NCBI GenBank assembly: GCA_025738555.1
Contig: JAOVFP010000005.1
Span: forward strand, 3,968,001-4,032,000
Source: Cyathus striatus
Taxonomy: Eukaryota; Basidiomycota; Agaricomycetes; Agaricales; Nidulariaceae
Reading direction: 5' to 3'
DNA: 64,000 nucleotides
Shown here: piece after piece, positions 1 through 11,263 of the stretch
Layout: each line of letters opens with the position of its first letter
Numbering within the stretch: position 1 is the first letter of the stretch
Notes under the pieces: model-generated
Told to the model about the DNA's origin: nothing
Databases searched by the model: none
Seen by the model: the letters and a program-made list of their open reading frames with translations, nothing else
Program-made: the position numbers and the translations under genes

Positions 1-2397
1 ATTCTTTCAAGTATTTGTCGAGTTCGTCTACATTTCCTGCAGTTTCGGGATCAATTCTTCCTAGAAATGGAGTGATGTTATGATGCCAGGGAGCCTGTGT
101 AGCCATATTTTTTAGCGGGAGACGATCACGCTTTATGGCATGATAACCTCGCCTGGAACTAAGCACGCTTCCCGCAAAGAAGTCTGTTCTGTGTCTCGTA
201 TCCGGCTCTTCTCCTGCTCGATGCGCAATATCATACCTGCAGATCAAACTCAACATACGTACTCGGATAAACAAAAATAATATTACGTCGTTAGCATCTG
301 TTCCATTGGTTGATCGACATTTCGCAAGGAATCCGATAGCAAATCAAGCAAATCAAAAACATCATCTGCACCATTCTCCTCCTTTCGTGTAGCTTCATCC
401 TCATGTACACGGAATATATCTACAAGAAATTAAGGCATCAAATAATTCAATATAACAAGCTCTAGCAGCCTCTTACAATCATAAGGGACCGACAAATCAA
501 CTACAACACCCTGTTGGTCACTTAGCGGACCTAGATCTAGGTATAATTCTTTAGCATTCGCCTCGAGGACCTCATAAGCCTGCGACTTCAGGAGCTCAAA
601 GCTTGGTTCCGGTTTTGCATCCGGTGTAGAAAGCTCAACATAGAAGATATCTCCAAGCTCTCCGAGTCGTAGAAGGCCGAGTTCACTACTCTTTCTTCCG
701 CCAAGTTGAGGAAGAAATACTTGACCAATATGGAGCTTGTCAGTTTGACCGACTGGTGATAACGCGTATGGAGCTGTATTGACATGGAACAAACGGTCTT
801 GCCCGTAAGAAACATCATAGACTGAAACGAGTCCATTCTTTCTGGATGATAGAAATGTCAAGGCTACGATGTGCTATTAATAGTCCGAAATATAATAAAA
901 TATGGAAACATACGAGATGTGAAATTAATTGTCTGTGCTGTCAAATATCTATCGAATTCACGATAATGTTTGTATCCCAGCATAGGTCGACAAGGATACC
1001 GCCTGTCTATCCACACAAGCTCATTTGTGGAACAAAGGAGAACGTTGTGATCAATAGAATTGTCCACTGAGGTCAACATATCCTTTGAGTCCGGAAGATT
1101 GAAAAGCTCCACGCGAGAGTTCACCTTTACCCACATGTCAGCACATACATCAAATGATAAAGCAGAAGTCTTGCTCTAGTATCTACAGACCACGCCGTTT
1201 TACCGGAAATCAGAAAACATTCTCCAGGACCTTTTCCGGTTTCAATTCTCCAAAATGAATCAGGAGCAACATGTTTTTTATCGTTTTCATAATCGAGTGA
1301 GACTCGAGTCCTGATAACAAAGTCAACAAATAAACTATATTCAAAATGAGTACATACAAGTTCTGTTGTCCAAAGTCAAAATTGTAAATAGAACCATGAT
1401 CATTTACCAATAAAAGAGAAACGGGAGACATCTGTAACTTCATGTCCACGACAGTATAATTTCCAAGGTTAGAACTGGTAAATGAAGCCAAGTTATCTAT
1501 CGAGATGGCTGTCTCGTCGCATCTTACTTGCAGAACATCAACGGCACCATACGTTCGGACAATAAGAGGCATATCTAACATACATAAAATGATGTTAAAG
1601 CGCTGTACGATGTCTGCTCGATTTTTCACTGACCTGCCATTGCACTACCTGAAGACACAATCTGCCGGATCGGTGTATGAAAGCTTCGAACAGGCGACGT
1701 AGACGGTTCGACTTTAGTCCCTTCGGAAACTGAAACAGTAAATGGAGACAAATCTAGTTGTGAATGAGTATGCTGGAAGTGTATATGTTACGAATAAAGT
1801 AACTGCACTCACTTAGCTCGGTCCGGGTTTCTCCCATAGGAAAGGCCAGGTATCCCGACCGCTCTGTTTTATCTTCATAAGCACAGATCACCTCAAGAGC
1901 ATTTCCAATATAAGGATCAAATGATTTGAGGTTATTCGCAAGCTCGGCGTCCTCAGCAACATATTCCCTAATTAAATTTTCTGCAACATCGACATCAGGG
2001 AGGAAGGTTCGAAGGAAATTAGCCTAAAGTGATATCGATATGAGAAGGTGAGTTGCGCGTGCTGTGTTGAACATACTCCTTGTTCCGCTCGTCGGGTTAC
2101 AGTCACGCGGGGAAGATTTACAGCTGGTGGTTTTGTCGCGGGAAAGACAGGTACAGGGAGACCCGTTCTGAACCTACCGTTCTCTTTAGCAGGATGAGCT
2201 ATGGAGTAGGACGAGAGACGAGCATGTATAGCACCTTTGGGAGAAATGTTTACAAGAGAAGCCCAAGAAAAGCGGCCATTTGTGTGAAGCAAAGTAAGGG
2301 CGTTTAGAGTTCCTTGTTGTATGAATGGATAGTTGCGGGGAGGAGTTTGTTTTCGTGTGGCGGTCTTAGTTCTGGTGTCAGTGGGCCAGGAATGCAT
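1..2397 (-). CDS. RRN6/TAF1C-like RNA polymerase I core factor subunit (3' truncated)
   Basis: Multi-exon minus-strand gene whose 3' end lies beyond base 1. The chosen start is the first real ATG in frame, at 2397 (MHSWPTDTRTK); no ATG lies further upstream in the same frame. The coding pieces (about 2397-2090, 2020-1830, 1630-1240, 1136-940, 861-460 and 425-1) look like a beta-propeller: the segment near 1080-950 carries a stretch of the type LLCSTNELVWIDRRYP followed by YKHYRE. This resembles the propeller blades of Rrn6/TAF1C, where a test of a WD-like blade is followed by an aromatic-histidine motif. Rrn6/TAF1C is part of the core factor/SL1 complex that recruits RNA polymerase I to rDNA promoters in the nucleolus. 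Assignment rests on these motifs only and could instead be another WD-like protein. It is divergent from the uL3m gene, with 135 bases between start codons. Confidence 0.5.
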
Positions 2398-2532
2398 TCC
2401 ATTTGACAGGTATAATAATATTTGAGGAGAGAAAGAGGCTGGAAAGAGGAGGTCCGTTTGTCCGGCCAAATTCCAAGTCCGCCCACTTTTTCTGATTTCA
2501 GCTGGACCTTGACCAGCTTACGCTCAAACACG

Positions 2533-3713
2533 ATGTTTCGACTTTGGGCCGTCTCTGGCCCTAACTCTGCCTCTCTTTCTTCCCTCCGCCTCCTTCACTC
2601 CTCCTCTGCTCCCTGTGCTGCTGCTGCTGCTTCTACCAAAAACCCTGCCACCTCTTCCCCTCCCGAGCCTTCCAAATGGTCTCCAGACTCGATAAGGACC
2701 GGCCTCATCGCGCGAAAACGAGGTATGACCGCTATGTGGAACGACCATGGTGTCCGTTTTCCCGTGACAATACTACAGGTTCGCAAATCCTACCTAGCTT
2801 GCATGTTGTCCCTGTACTTAACATGTATGCTAGATTGAGAACTGTCAGGTCACCGCCAACGTAAAGACTATTAGACGGAATCACACAGAATACCATGCCG
2901 TGCAAGTTGCTGCCTCAGATAAACGAGATAAGACGACAACACGCCAGATGCTAGGTCACTTCAAGAAGGCGGGCGTACCTCCGAAGAGGATAGTGAAGGA
3001 GTTCCCTGTTACTTCAGATGCACACGTTCCTGTCGGTGAGTCCATACTCCTTTTCCTATTTACGTTCTCCTAAGTCTGTAGGAACCACGCTATCCGCCAT
3101 TCATTTCGTACCCGGACAATACGTTGATGTGGTTGCCAATTCGTGTGTACTTTCTATCTGTATTTAATGGCCCAATTTATTCATTATCTCTGTATAGTAT
3201 CGGAAAGGGTTTCCAAGGTGGTATGAAGCGCTGGGGTTTCCACGGACTTGCAGCGAGTCACGGTGTATCTGTTTCGCATCGCTCCTCTGGTTCTACTGGT
3301 CAGCATCAGGTAAACCTCATTTTCTAAATGTTCCGTTGCTTTGAATATAACTAACTGTCCTCTAGGACCCTGGTCGCGTGTTTCCAGGTAAAAAGATGGC
3401 CGGACGCATGGGAAATGAACGTATCACCGTCCAGAACCTCTCTGTTATACGCGTTGATACCAATTTGAACCTCGTATTTGTGAAGGGGGCAGTTCCTGGC
3501 GTTGACAATGCACATGTTATGATTAGGGATGCAAAAAAGAAGATGAATCTTATCGGCTCTCATAATCAAGCTAAAGGGTTGTATGAGAAGGTCCTTCCAA
3601 AAGGTGTAGACGATCTCCCTTTCCCTGCCGGTACAGTTGAACTGGCAAAAACACTTCCACCCATTATTGAAGCTCCTTCGTACCGAAGGAGCCCTTTTGT
3701 CCCCCCGGAATAG
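2533..3713 (+). CDS. MRPL9: Mitochondrial large-subunit ribosomal protein uL3m
   Basis: Complete gene with five exons; the first ends at 2778 (CTACAG before GTTCGC) and the second begins at 2849. The protein, about 290 residues, starts with a Ser/Ala-rich, basic mitochondrial presequence ([19 protein letters not shown]). It then shows uL3 family hallmarks: an early [10 protein letters not shown] segment, [11 protein letters not shown] followed by ASHG and HRSSGSTGQ, and the late [18 protein letters not shown] signature with a following VKGAVPG. uL3 binds 23S-type rRNA near the peptidyl-transferase centre and is one of the first proteins assembled on the large subunit. The GGMKRW and RMG motifs are those of bacterial and mitochondrial L3, not of cytosolic eL3. 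The yeast counterpart is MRPL9. Splice sites around 3031-3085 and 3142-3200 were inferred from reading frame. Confidence 0.92.
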
Positions 3714-4428
3714 ATACATACAAATTATAATTACATTAGTTAATCATGATGCACTTTTATCTACAACCTGTCACTGCTGGTTTATTGAAGTCCGTTTCCG
3801 GTGATTCCTGAAGCTGAAGTCCCAGGCAGGTCTCAGACCTGAAGACTTACACCTAGTTGTATTAGACTATATGTAATTGTTAAGTACTTACTACTACGTA
3901 GAAATCTATTTTACAGTCCGGTGCGTGATATGGGAATGGCAGAGGAGATCCGGATGGCGAACCGAGATCTAATTGCGTACTTAGGACCTACTGGTAGGTG
4001 ACTCACGCAGTGTTATTTCATTTATTTTCTCACTTGGTCATCTCCTGGCACCTGCTTCACTGCAAGTCAGATTTGCGACATGTTAACCTTCATCATATAT
4101 CCATAATTCACGATACCTTTTTATTATAGTGGTAAGTAGCCTTAATTGGGCCATTCTACAATAACTTTGCGAATCATGAAACATATATGTAAATTAGATA
4201 GGGTGGATAAGTACTCTAATGCTCTAAGCATTCGAAGAATACAAAGTATTTCTACATTTTTCTGTAAGAGTATCTCCTACTACCTCAATAGTAGTGCTCT
4301 TGCTCACCTAAAATGTTGAAAATGTGAAATATAGGGGGATAATTGATGCTGCAGTTAGCTACAGCATTTTTAAGTGGAAGGTGTCATTGTAATTTGTTAT
4401 TATTGTTGTCTCGTTTGAGAAACTTTCA
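3714..4428. other. Intergenic stretch without recognisable gene
   Basis: AT-rich sequence between the uL3m stop and the first transposon. No long open frame, RNA gene or repeat was recognised. Confidence 0.5.
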
Positions 4429-4439
4429 GATTGTGGTCC

Positions 4440-4672
4440 AGGCTCCTAAAACCAGCCTTATCGCTCGCTCGAATGGCCTACGTGAGATAAGATAAAGGGT
4501 GTGTACAAATAAACAAACCTAAGAGGCCAAACTCGCGAGCGATAGGCTGGCAAATTTCGTCTCGGTGTTCTCAGAGACGTGACAATACCTCAGCAACATG
4601 GTCCCAAGAAACATTTCGCTTACAATAAATATTCAAATTCACACGTCAATAAAATCATTTCTTCATCAGTTC
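4440..4672 (+). repeat. Left terminal inverted repeat of element 1
   Basis: Matches the reverse complement of 5413-5645 almost base for base, from AGGCTCCTAAAACC at the tip to CTTCATCAGTTC at the inner edge. Small open frames inside both arms are mirror images of the same repeat, not genes. Confidence 0.88.
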
Positions 4673-5412
4673 CGAAGTCAGGGCTCGGCAAGTTTCCGAG
4701 ACACTGGCATTACCGATTTAGTACTTCACTTGGTGAATATGTATTGTTCACCTTTCAGTCTTTCTACGCTTTGACGATAGGGAACTGCAAATAATATATC
4801 TTACTCATAACACCACTGATCATTATTGTAGTTGGCTTATACAATATATAACTCGACTTGCACATAATTTTTACAAAAGCATCTTGGTTCAAGTTCATGG
4901 TCTCTCATCTCTTACCAATGTCACTCTGTAATATGGATTCCAACGAGCCCCAAGAGCCGATAATCGAGTTTAAAGTGCCGTACTTACCTTATACATTCAG
5001 TGTAACATTATCTGATCCCATAGAAGCCGTACTAACAGTTCCAGCACTTCAAAGTTCAACATCATGTCGTAGCACGAAATATCAAACAATTACAACCAAG
5101 CTTTTGGAAATACTTCATGATTATATGCTATCTCTCTATAAATCATAGAATACCACTCTCTCAAAGAATGAAGCTGTGGTTTCGCTTGCTTGTAGAAATC
5201 TGTGGCCAAGAAAAAGGAAAAGGGGAAATGACACTGCAGCTGAAGACTGCTTGATATAAGCTATTACCATGCGAAATATTGTCATAAAAATATTTTGAAG
5301 CCGTTGAATATGTGCCAGAGAATACAGAGAACAAAAAGAAGTAGAATCAAATCACTTACAACGATAGTAAGGAGATGATGGCACCTTCCAAATTCAGACA
5401 ACCCTAGCATGA

Positions 5413-5645
5413 GAACTGATGAAGAAATGATTTTATTGACGTGTGAATTTGAATATTTATTGTAAGCGAAATGTTTCTCGGGACCATGTTGCTGAGGTAT
5501 TGTCACGTCTCCGAGAACACCGAGACGAAATTTGCCAGCCTATCGCTCGCGAGTTTGGCCTCTTAGGTTTGTTTATTTGTACACACCCTTTATCTTATCT
5601 CACGTAGGCCATTCGAGCGAGCGATAAGGCTGGTTTTAGGAGCCT
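5413..5645 (-). repeat. Right terminal inverted repeat of element 1
   Basis: Reverse-complement partner of 4440-4672. It ends with GGTTTTAGGAGCCT, next to the second copy of the target duplication. Confidence 0.88.
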
Positions 5646-5738
5646 GATTGCGGTCCATTTTTTTCACATTTCAAATTTTTAGTCATACCCACATTGAACA
5701 AATTTCATTGATGTCACGCACAAAACATCAGTCTGAAC

Positions 5739-5914
5739 CAGTCTCCTTCCCAGACCCAATGGGAGGTCTCTCTACTAGAGCGGTACACAATTCTTATTCC
5801 AAGTTAAAGGGGAATAGATTAAGTCTTGTGATATATATCTCACGTTCCGTTTTAGGATTGAACGTTAATTCAGTGAGACCTCCCAGAGGGTCTGGCACAA
5901 AACATATGCAAATA
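5739..5914 (+). repeat. Left terminal inverted repeat of element 2
   Basis: Starts CAGTCTCCTTCCCAGACCC and ends AACATATGCAAATA. Within the arm, 5751-5770 and 5875-5894 are themselves inverted copies of one another (CAGACCC..GGGAGGTCTC). Confidence 0.87.
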
Positions 5915-6355
5915 ACATAGCCACCTGATGGCCGTGGCTCCGATTTTCGTTCTGAGAATGAAATACAACCCTCATAGTGATAAGCCATTCCCCTATCCCG
6001 ACCCGTCCACACCTCGTTTTCGAACCCCACACTGTCTATTATAATCGAAAATGTCTCCCAAGTTATTTAAATAGCAATAGCAGAATTTAAAATGAGACTC
6101 ATGCAGAATGAACCTGAAATTCTCTCAGTAAGCAATAGGTTTACGCACTAATCATAATGTTTTCACTTCTTGTGAGATGTTGGAGAGTGATTTTTGGAGG
6201 GGAATTAAGGGGATTACAATAAATTATGGTATACACGCTTTCAATCCTCTTCATTTATGTTCTAAGGTCAATAAATCATTAGTATGAACATAATTGCAGT
6301 GAAGCATTTGGAGCTCAGAAGTGGTCGGCGTATGCAGCGGTCAGCTCGACCCTTA

Positions 6356-6531
6356 TATTTGCATATGTTTTGTGCCAGACCCTCTGGGAGGTCTCACTGA
6401 ATTAACGTTCAATCCTAAAACGGAACGTGAGATATATATCACGAGACTTAATCTATTCCCCTTTAACTTGGAATAAGAATTGCGTACCGCTCTAGTAGAG
6501 AGACCTCCCATTGGGTCTGGGAAGGAGACTG
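6356..6531 (-). repeat. Right terminal inverted repeat of element 2
   Basis: Reverse-complement partner of 5739-5914, running from TATTTGCATATGTT to GGAAGGAGACTG at the tip. Confidence 0.87.
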
Positions 6532-6839
6532 AGTCTGAACTGAACAATGAACCAAAGTTTGTTGTCACGCCAAAAAATCTTGAACATTCGGTCGAAATGA
6601 TACAGTAACTGCAGAACTGCGAAATGTTTACATCTCACAAAGATTCTGTTAACAACCGCTTGCATACGCTAAGGTATGGCTCATTTTCATGATTATATTA
6701 GACAACTACTGATTACTTGCGGTTGTAGAGGCGAACAGTTTCGTCATTCACAGAACCTCTTGCGCTCAAGGTCGCATATCACTTCCGCAAGTGTCACTCG
6801 TCTTCCTAGCCTTCCTACGGACCTCTTTGAATACAGTGA

Positions 6840-7703
6840 TCATATTCCTCCACAAACGACGGTTCTTCGTCTGCAACCTCTACAAGTACCCCATCAGTAT
6901 CATACTCGGGTCCTGAACCGCCCAGGAGTTGGACGCGGGCTTTCAAGGATGTTTCCTACAAAGAAACTTCAAAGTGGCGCGAACAAGCTTTATCGCTCAT
7001 CTTCGAGCATTTGAAAACGTTAGCACATGACTCATCTTCACAGATTCCCTCACTTTCTGTCCTCTGTCTTCAGCAGTTATTGTCGGCGTGTACTGCGTCA
7101 GAGTTTAAGGACGCCGTTGTGCCCTTTATACCCAGTCATCTTCGACGTGATCTAATTCGCTATGCCTCAGTGGAATCACCATTACCCAATTCCAAACTTT
7201 ATGCTTTATTTGAACCGGATAGGAATGCAGATGGCGAGATAATAATAATAGGACCCAAAGCAACTCTGCGGGATGATTACTTTCTTCATGGTCATAAAGA
7301 TATTGACATGGTAGGAAGTATTAGCAGCCATTCTTGGGATTGGGATGAAGAGACTGCGGTGCCAAAGGTTTTGGAGTGTTTCGTGCTGGTGTCCATCAGC
7401 ATACCCATTTCTACGCTTTTGACTTTACCACCAACGCTAACACACTTGGCACTGATCGACCTCCCAAACCCCATTCCTCTTCATAGGTTGTCTAATGTCT
7501 GCCCCTTACTTCAGGTGTTGGATTTATCTTACAATCAATGGTTAACTAACTGCTCCAAAGACGTTTTGAATGCCCTAAATCGCATTGACTGGGCTCGTTG
7601 GGTTCATATGCGCATACTTGGCGTCAGAAATTGCAAGATTCCTGAGGAGGTTCTCCAGCAGGTGAATAGGAATCGATGGGATGATATTGTTATTGTGCAG
7701 TAA
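6840..7703 (+). CDS. Leucine-rich hypothetical protein (5' end unresolved)
   Basis: An open frame runs without stop from about 6840 to the TAA at 7701-7703. The inferred protein begins with a Ser/Thr-rich stretch, then a predicted alpha-helical part (SWTRAFKDVSYKETSKWREQ), then an acidic SWDWDEET segment. The C-terminal half has leucine-rich-repeat-like spacing (LPPTLTHLALIDLPNP, LLQVLDLSYNQWL, MRILGVRNCKIPEE), as seen in F-box/LRR-like fungal proteins. I do not recognise a named family. No ATG lies in this frame before residue 90 or so, so a first exon must lie upstream. Possible acceptors are the TAG at 6726-6728 and the CAG at 6895-6897, but no model I tried was fully in frame. A one-base error near 6840 is also possible. 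Confidence 0.6.
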   Translation, partial: SYSSTNDGSSSATSTSTPSVSYSGPEPPRSWTRAFKDVSYKETSKWREQALSLIFEHLKTLAHDSSSQIPSLSVLCLQQLLSACTASEFKDAVVPFIPSHLRRDLIRYASVESPLPNSKLYALFEPDRNADGEIIIIGPKATLRDDYFLHGHKDIDMVGSISSHSWDWDEETAVPKVLECFVLVSISIPISTLLTLPPTLTHLALIDLPNPIPLHRLSNVCPLLQVLDLSYNQWLTNCSKDVLNALNRIDWARWVHMRILGVRNCKIPEEVLQQVNRNRWDDIVIVQ

Positions 7704-7728
7704 CCACCATCACTGACCACCATCACTG
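7703..7728 (+). repeat. Perfect 13-base tandem duplication at the stop codon
   Basis: ACCACCATCACTG occurs twice in a row, beginning at the last base of the stop codon of the leucine-rich gene. Probably replication slippage. Confidence 0.85.
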
Positions 7729-7827
7729 ATAAATGAATCATACAAATATATTATTGTGATAGTACATGTGCGAAATTATGCGATCCAGAAGCTCCAGAAA
7801 CAAGTTAATATAGTGGTGCATTTATGA

Positions 7828-9043
7828 TTATGGCTTTAAATCTAAAAGTTGCTTCAAATCAAAGTTTGGAACAACCTGCATATAGTAGACATCATCAGTT
7901 GGGATAAATATTTGTTGCCGAAGGCAAAGAACTAACCTGAGATTCATTATCTGACTTCGATGGTATTGGAGAAGATGTCCTTGGTACCGGCGGTAACATT
8001 ACACCAGGACGTGAATTAATGCCACTCTGATTAGCGAGTTCCCACAAGATATGTGTGTAGCGCGTGTAGAGTTCAACAGAAGAGATCGGCGCCTTACCCA
8101 ATTTCTCTGTTACAGAATTAGTAAAAGAAATATTCAATTTTTGTGATGACGAACGTAAAATGGCTCGATTGATTTGGTCGGCAACAGCTTCTCGTCTCTC
8201 CATACTCAAGTATTTTGACATCGAGCTCTTCTCAGGAACCTTGTATGCAAGCAAACCACTGACGTGCTCTAGCTCTTTCATATAGAGAGCACCGTCAGCT
8301 GCATTAGGAAGTGTTTGAACATATGCATAGAGTTTCTGAAGTTTTTGAAGCAGGACTACTTGCTGTTCAAGGTATTTTGGATCGTCTTCGCCTTGAAGGC
8401 GAATGCTTGATGAGGAATCCCACTTAACAGTGAGCTTGATATCGGCAGGATATTCCAAGGGAATAGTGCGGCAAGCTTCAGTGAAGGCTAAAATACGAAG
8501 GTTCAGAGAAAGATGCATCGGGTCTACAGAGGTCGCGGATAGATATCGAAGATCGCTTGGAGGGGGTGATGCGACAACAGTCGAATTATCTGACCCAACT
8601 TCCGGTGAAGAAGTATCTGGAAGAATAGAAGGGAAGTGCTTGTGAATAAGGTCTGTTGCATCATCAACATTTCCAGCCAGGATACACCTTCTGATCTCTT
8701 CAAAATAGTGGCTGAGCAGTATCCAGAAATACAACTATAAGGAAGATACCTTGTCGTCTCTCAACCTGTTTCAGAAATTCCTCGGTGATTTCCTCGTCTT
8801 CATTTAACTGTTCATCAACAGAGGATATAACTTCGTCGCCATCAGCGTCTAGTTGCCTGACGGAGCTGTCTTTGACGAACGCTCTCGCTGTATTAGTATA
8901 GCAGTTATGGCACAGGTAATCGATAACTATATCGCGCTATAATGAACTAAGTTTATAGCAGACACTATCATGTTTTATACACTGACTAATTGCTCTGGAG
9001 TCGCTCCGAATAACGGATTCGATGGTGTTTGCAGCTTCGACAT
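7828..9043 (-). CDS. LisH-CTLH-CRA domain protein (RanBPM/GID-CTLH type)
   Basis: Start ATG at 9043. Exon 1 encodes MSKLQTPSNPLFGATPEQL, then an intron of about 56 bases. Exon 2 carries a LisH motif (RDIVIDYLCHNCYTNTARAF, about residues 20-45). The next exon holds the CTLH domain (EIRRCILAGNVDDATDLI with HFPSIL) and a C-terminal CRA domain (LNLRILAFTEACRT, then LLAYKVPEKS and REAVADQINRAIL). A canonical last intron (GTTAGT to ATGCAG, about 7873-7933) leads to a short final exon ending LKQLLDLKP. Proteins with this order are scaffold subunits of the CTLH/GID E3 ubiquitin ligase, which in yeast degrades gluconeogenic enzymes. The insert between CTLH and CRA, and the FTEACRT motif, are closer to RanBPM than to Gid8. 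There is no SPRY domain. Its role in this organism is inferred. Confidence 0.8.
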
Positions 9044-9341
9044 TGAAGTAAGTATTTCGTAGACTGTGATTAGCTTCAACTACACAGTATGCTGGAAACC
9101 AATCAGATGAAGAGACGCAGACTTAAGCAAAGTACTGAGTGGTATAAACGGCCGCGAGTGAGAGGTGCGCTCCACAGTTCCAAAGCGAGCAATCCCACGT
9201 AATCCTAATCGCGCAATAGATTACCACGTCGCTCGGGCCGCACTTCCGGACTTAACACTGCCCTCAAAAATCGAATAGTACATTGTAAGCTAACACAATC
9301 TATACAATATATAGCAACACATCTTTAGAACCGGAAATGCT

Positions 9342-11263
9342 CTAATCGCTGCCCCTTGTACGAGAAGTCCGTCCCCGAGAAGATATGGCTGATTCCCCGG
9401 TCGTTAAAGGTGGATGTGCAGATAAAACATCGCCAGCTAAAAGCCCAGATTCCTCTTCCACTAAACGACTATGAGCTAAGAGATGTCTTCGATGTCTGGG
9501 TCGGTATATAAATGATTGAGCAACAATGGTGACGTCGAAAAGCAATGTTCCTCCGCTCCCAAGTAGATAGCTGTGTAGTATCCTCAAGCGTTACACCAAC
9601 ATACAACAGGAAATTAGATCGGAAGAACTTACGGAATGCTCTCTGCGATAAACTCTGTGGATACAGGTGGAGGCTCGAAAACTTTAGGAGATAGCAAAAT
9701 AGATGCTACGTAAAAAGTATTGCCCAAGAATGCGAATATAAATAAATACATGGAAAGACCCTGTTGTTGTGCTTATAAGCAGTGAAAATGGACCTTGACT
9801 ATTGCAGAAAGCTCACCTCCACTGATTTCCTCACAAACTACAGGATCATGAGTATTAACTTACACGTAATAAGATATAGAAACCTACATTCTTCCATATT
9901 TGCGGTAAACGTGACGTCAGGTATAATGTGGTACAGAGCCAGGCAAAAATACGCCCTACGACACGACGAGAGATATCGTCACTATCTTGGGGTGGTTCGG
10001 ACAAGGGAGCATCATCTAGGTCAAAACTTTTAAATTGTACACTAGCATAACCATCAGACGAAGAAGGTTTGGGAAAAGGTATAGTGGTAACAGGAATGAG
10101 TTCAGAGGATCGCCATGCTTTGGGAGTCAGAACTCTACCAATATTGGTTGTTGTTGTTGAGGGAAGGCCCCGCTTGCTCCCTGCAAGGGTGCCAATCCCA
10201 AAAAGAGCCCAGGCTCCAAGAAAAACCATAGTGGTAGCGCTTCGACGACTGGCCCTCGAGTCCCGTCGACCGGAGCTAGACAAAGACGTAGCGGCTTCTT
10301 CCACGTCAGGTAGGTCGTGGCGTTGGATTGAACGGCCTCGATCTGAACTGGAGATTGTTTCATCGGATGTGAGATGAAGTGCGGCCGGCCTTGTAGGACG
10401 TGTTATGCCTGCTTGCCTTCCAACACTTGATCCACGCCTTCCCCCATACCGCTCAATACTCCACGAAACTCTCTTTCCCCGTATATCTCTTCCACCTTCT
10501 GAGTGAAAACTATCCGTCAAAGCCGCAAGAGCTGAATCGTCGATATCGTCATCATCTTGTGGCTGAACACGAGAAGACTCTTCATACATTGTGTGTCGAT
10601 GGCGACCTCTGGCCGTTCGTGCGTCTGCACGTTCATCTTGTTGGGCCGCAAGGGCAGCAGCCTGAGCTACGTTAGCAGCAACAGCAGAAAGAGTCCGATA
10701 TCGAGAAGCACCCCGATCTAAAGACATTCTACGAGGAATGGATGGTGTCGTTGCGGAGCGGACATGGGCAAATGTGGAAGGCATTGTCTTTGGATTCCTG
10801 GAGTAATAAACGTATTGACCAACGAGGGTGAGATCGACAAGTACAAAGTAAGTTGCAAGCCATTTCTAATAGTAATTATCGGTGAAATCCAGAAAATTTG
10901 ATAAAAATTGCTCGCGCACTTGAAATGGTAGTTGACCTGTCAGAATGCAACCTATGAGGTTGGATATATCGCCTAGCAAACGCCCAACAGAAAGTGAGAA
11001 AGCAAGAAATAAGAGCATTAAGTGACAACGGACCTAGAAGCCAATTGGCAAGAAAAGGAAGGGCAAGACCTTCGCATGACTGCCGTCGGATATTCTCTAC
11101 TACCTGGCTAGGATGGAGCAAATAGAGGTTGACAAGAAGTTATGTGGAATCAGGAAAGTCGCAATTTGTGCAATACGGAGAAAACTCACGGAAACTGCGC
11201 CCCTAACCAGCAACCAATTGAGGTGTAACCCAAAAGGTCACTTACGATAGATGGACCTGCCAT
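9342..11263 (-). CDS. PQ-loop membrane transporter (vacuolar Ypq/PQLC2 type)
   Basis: Start ATG at 11263. The N-terminal part spells one PQ-loop repeat: GYTSIGCWLGAQFP then Q-VVENIRRQSCEGLALPF across an intron whose acceptor keeps the Pro-Gln pair, followed by NWLLGDLSNLIG and ATYFVLVDLTLVGQYVYYSR. A long, Ser/Arg-rich, presumably cytoplasmic loop of about 200 residues follows. The second repeat includes TTLYLTSRLPQIWKN, a second PQ pair, then helices ending in PYLLGSGGTLLFDVTIVAQSFIYR. The seven-helix PQ-loop family exports cationic amino acids from vacuoles and lysosomes (yeast Ypq1-3, human PQLC2). Membrane topology and substrate are inferred from the family. The C terminus (EEESGLLAGD) has an acidic dileucine-like sorting motif consistent with a vacuolar location. 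Confidence 0.85.

Larger units (their letters stand above)
4440..5645. mobile_element. Non-autonomous MULE-like inverted-repeat element 1
   Basis: A 1,206-base element bounded by long terminal inverted repeats of about 233 bases (4440-4672 and 5413-5645), nearly identical when one is reverse-complemented. The ends read AGGCTCCTAAAACCAGCC and its complement. An 11-base target-site duplication flanks it, GATTGTGGTCC at 4429-4439 and GATTGCGGTCC at 5646-5656, with one mismatch. Long TIRs with a 9-11 base duplication are typical of Mutator-like elements. The 740-base interior has no transposase; the largest open frame, around 4858-5148, is short and unrecognised, so any movement would depend on a transposase encoded elsewhere. 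Family assignment is inferred from structure alone. Confidence 0.8.
5739..6531. mobile_element. Non-autonomous MULE-like inverted-repeat element 2
   Basis: A 793-base element with 176-base terminal inverted repeats (5739-5914 and 6356-6531) that differ at only a few positions. The tips read CAGTCTCCTTCCCAGACCC. A perfect 9-base target duplication, AGTCTGAAC, lies at 5730-5738 and 6532-6540. The 440-base interior shows no coding potential. The TIR sequence is unrelated to that of element 1, so this is a second family inserted only about 80 bases away. The length of the duplication suggests the Mutator superfamily, and the exact duplication suggests a fairly recent insertion. Confidence 0.85.

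Noticed and set aside
4579..4794. Small open frame starting MTIPQQHGPKKHF
   Set aside because: The same frame appears mirrored at 5282-5506; it is the terminal inverted repeat, not a gene.
5990..6030. TTCGAACCCC, resembling a tRNA T-arm/B box
   Set aside because: It lies in a transposon interior; no matching A box, anticodon arm or acceptor stem could be folded around it.
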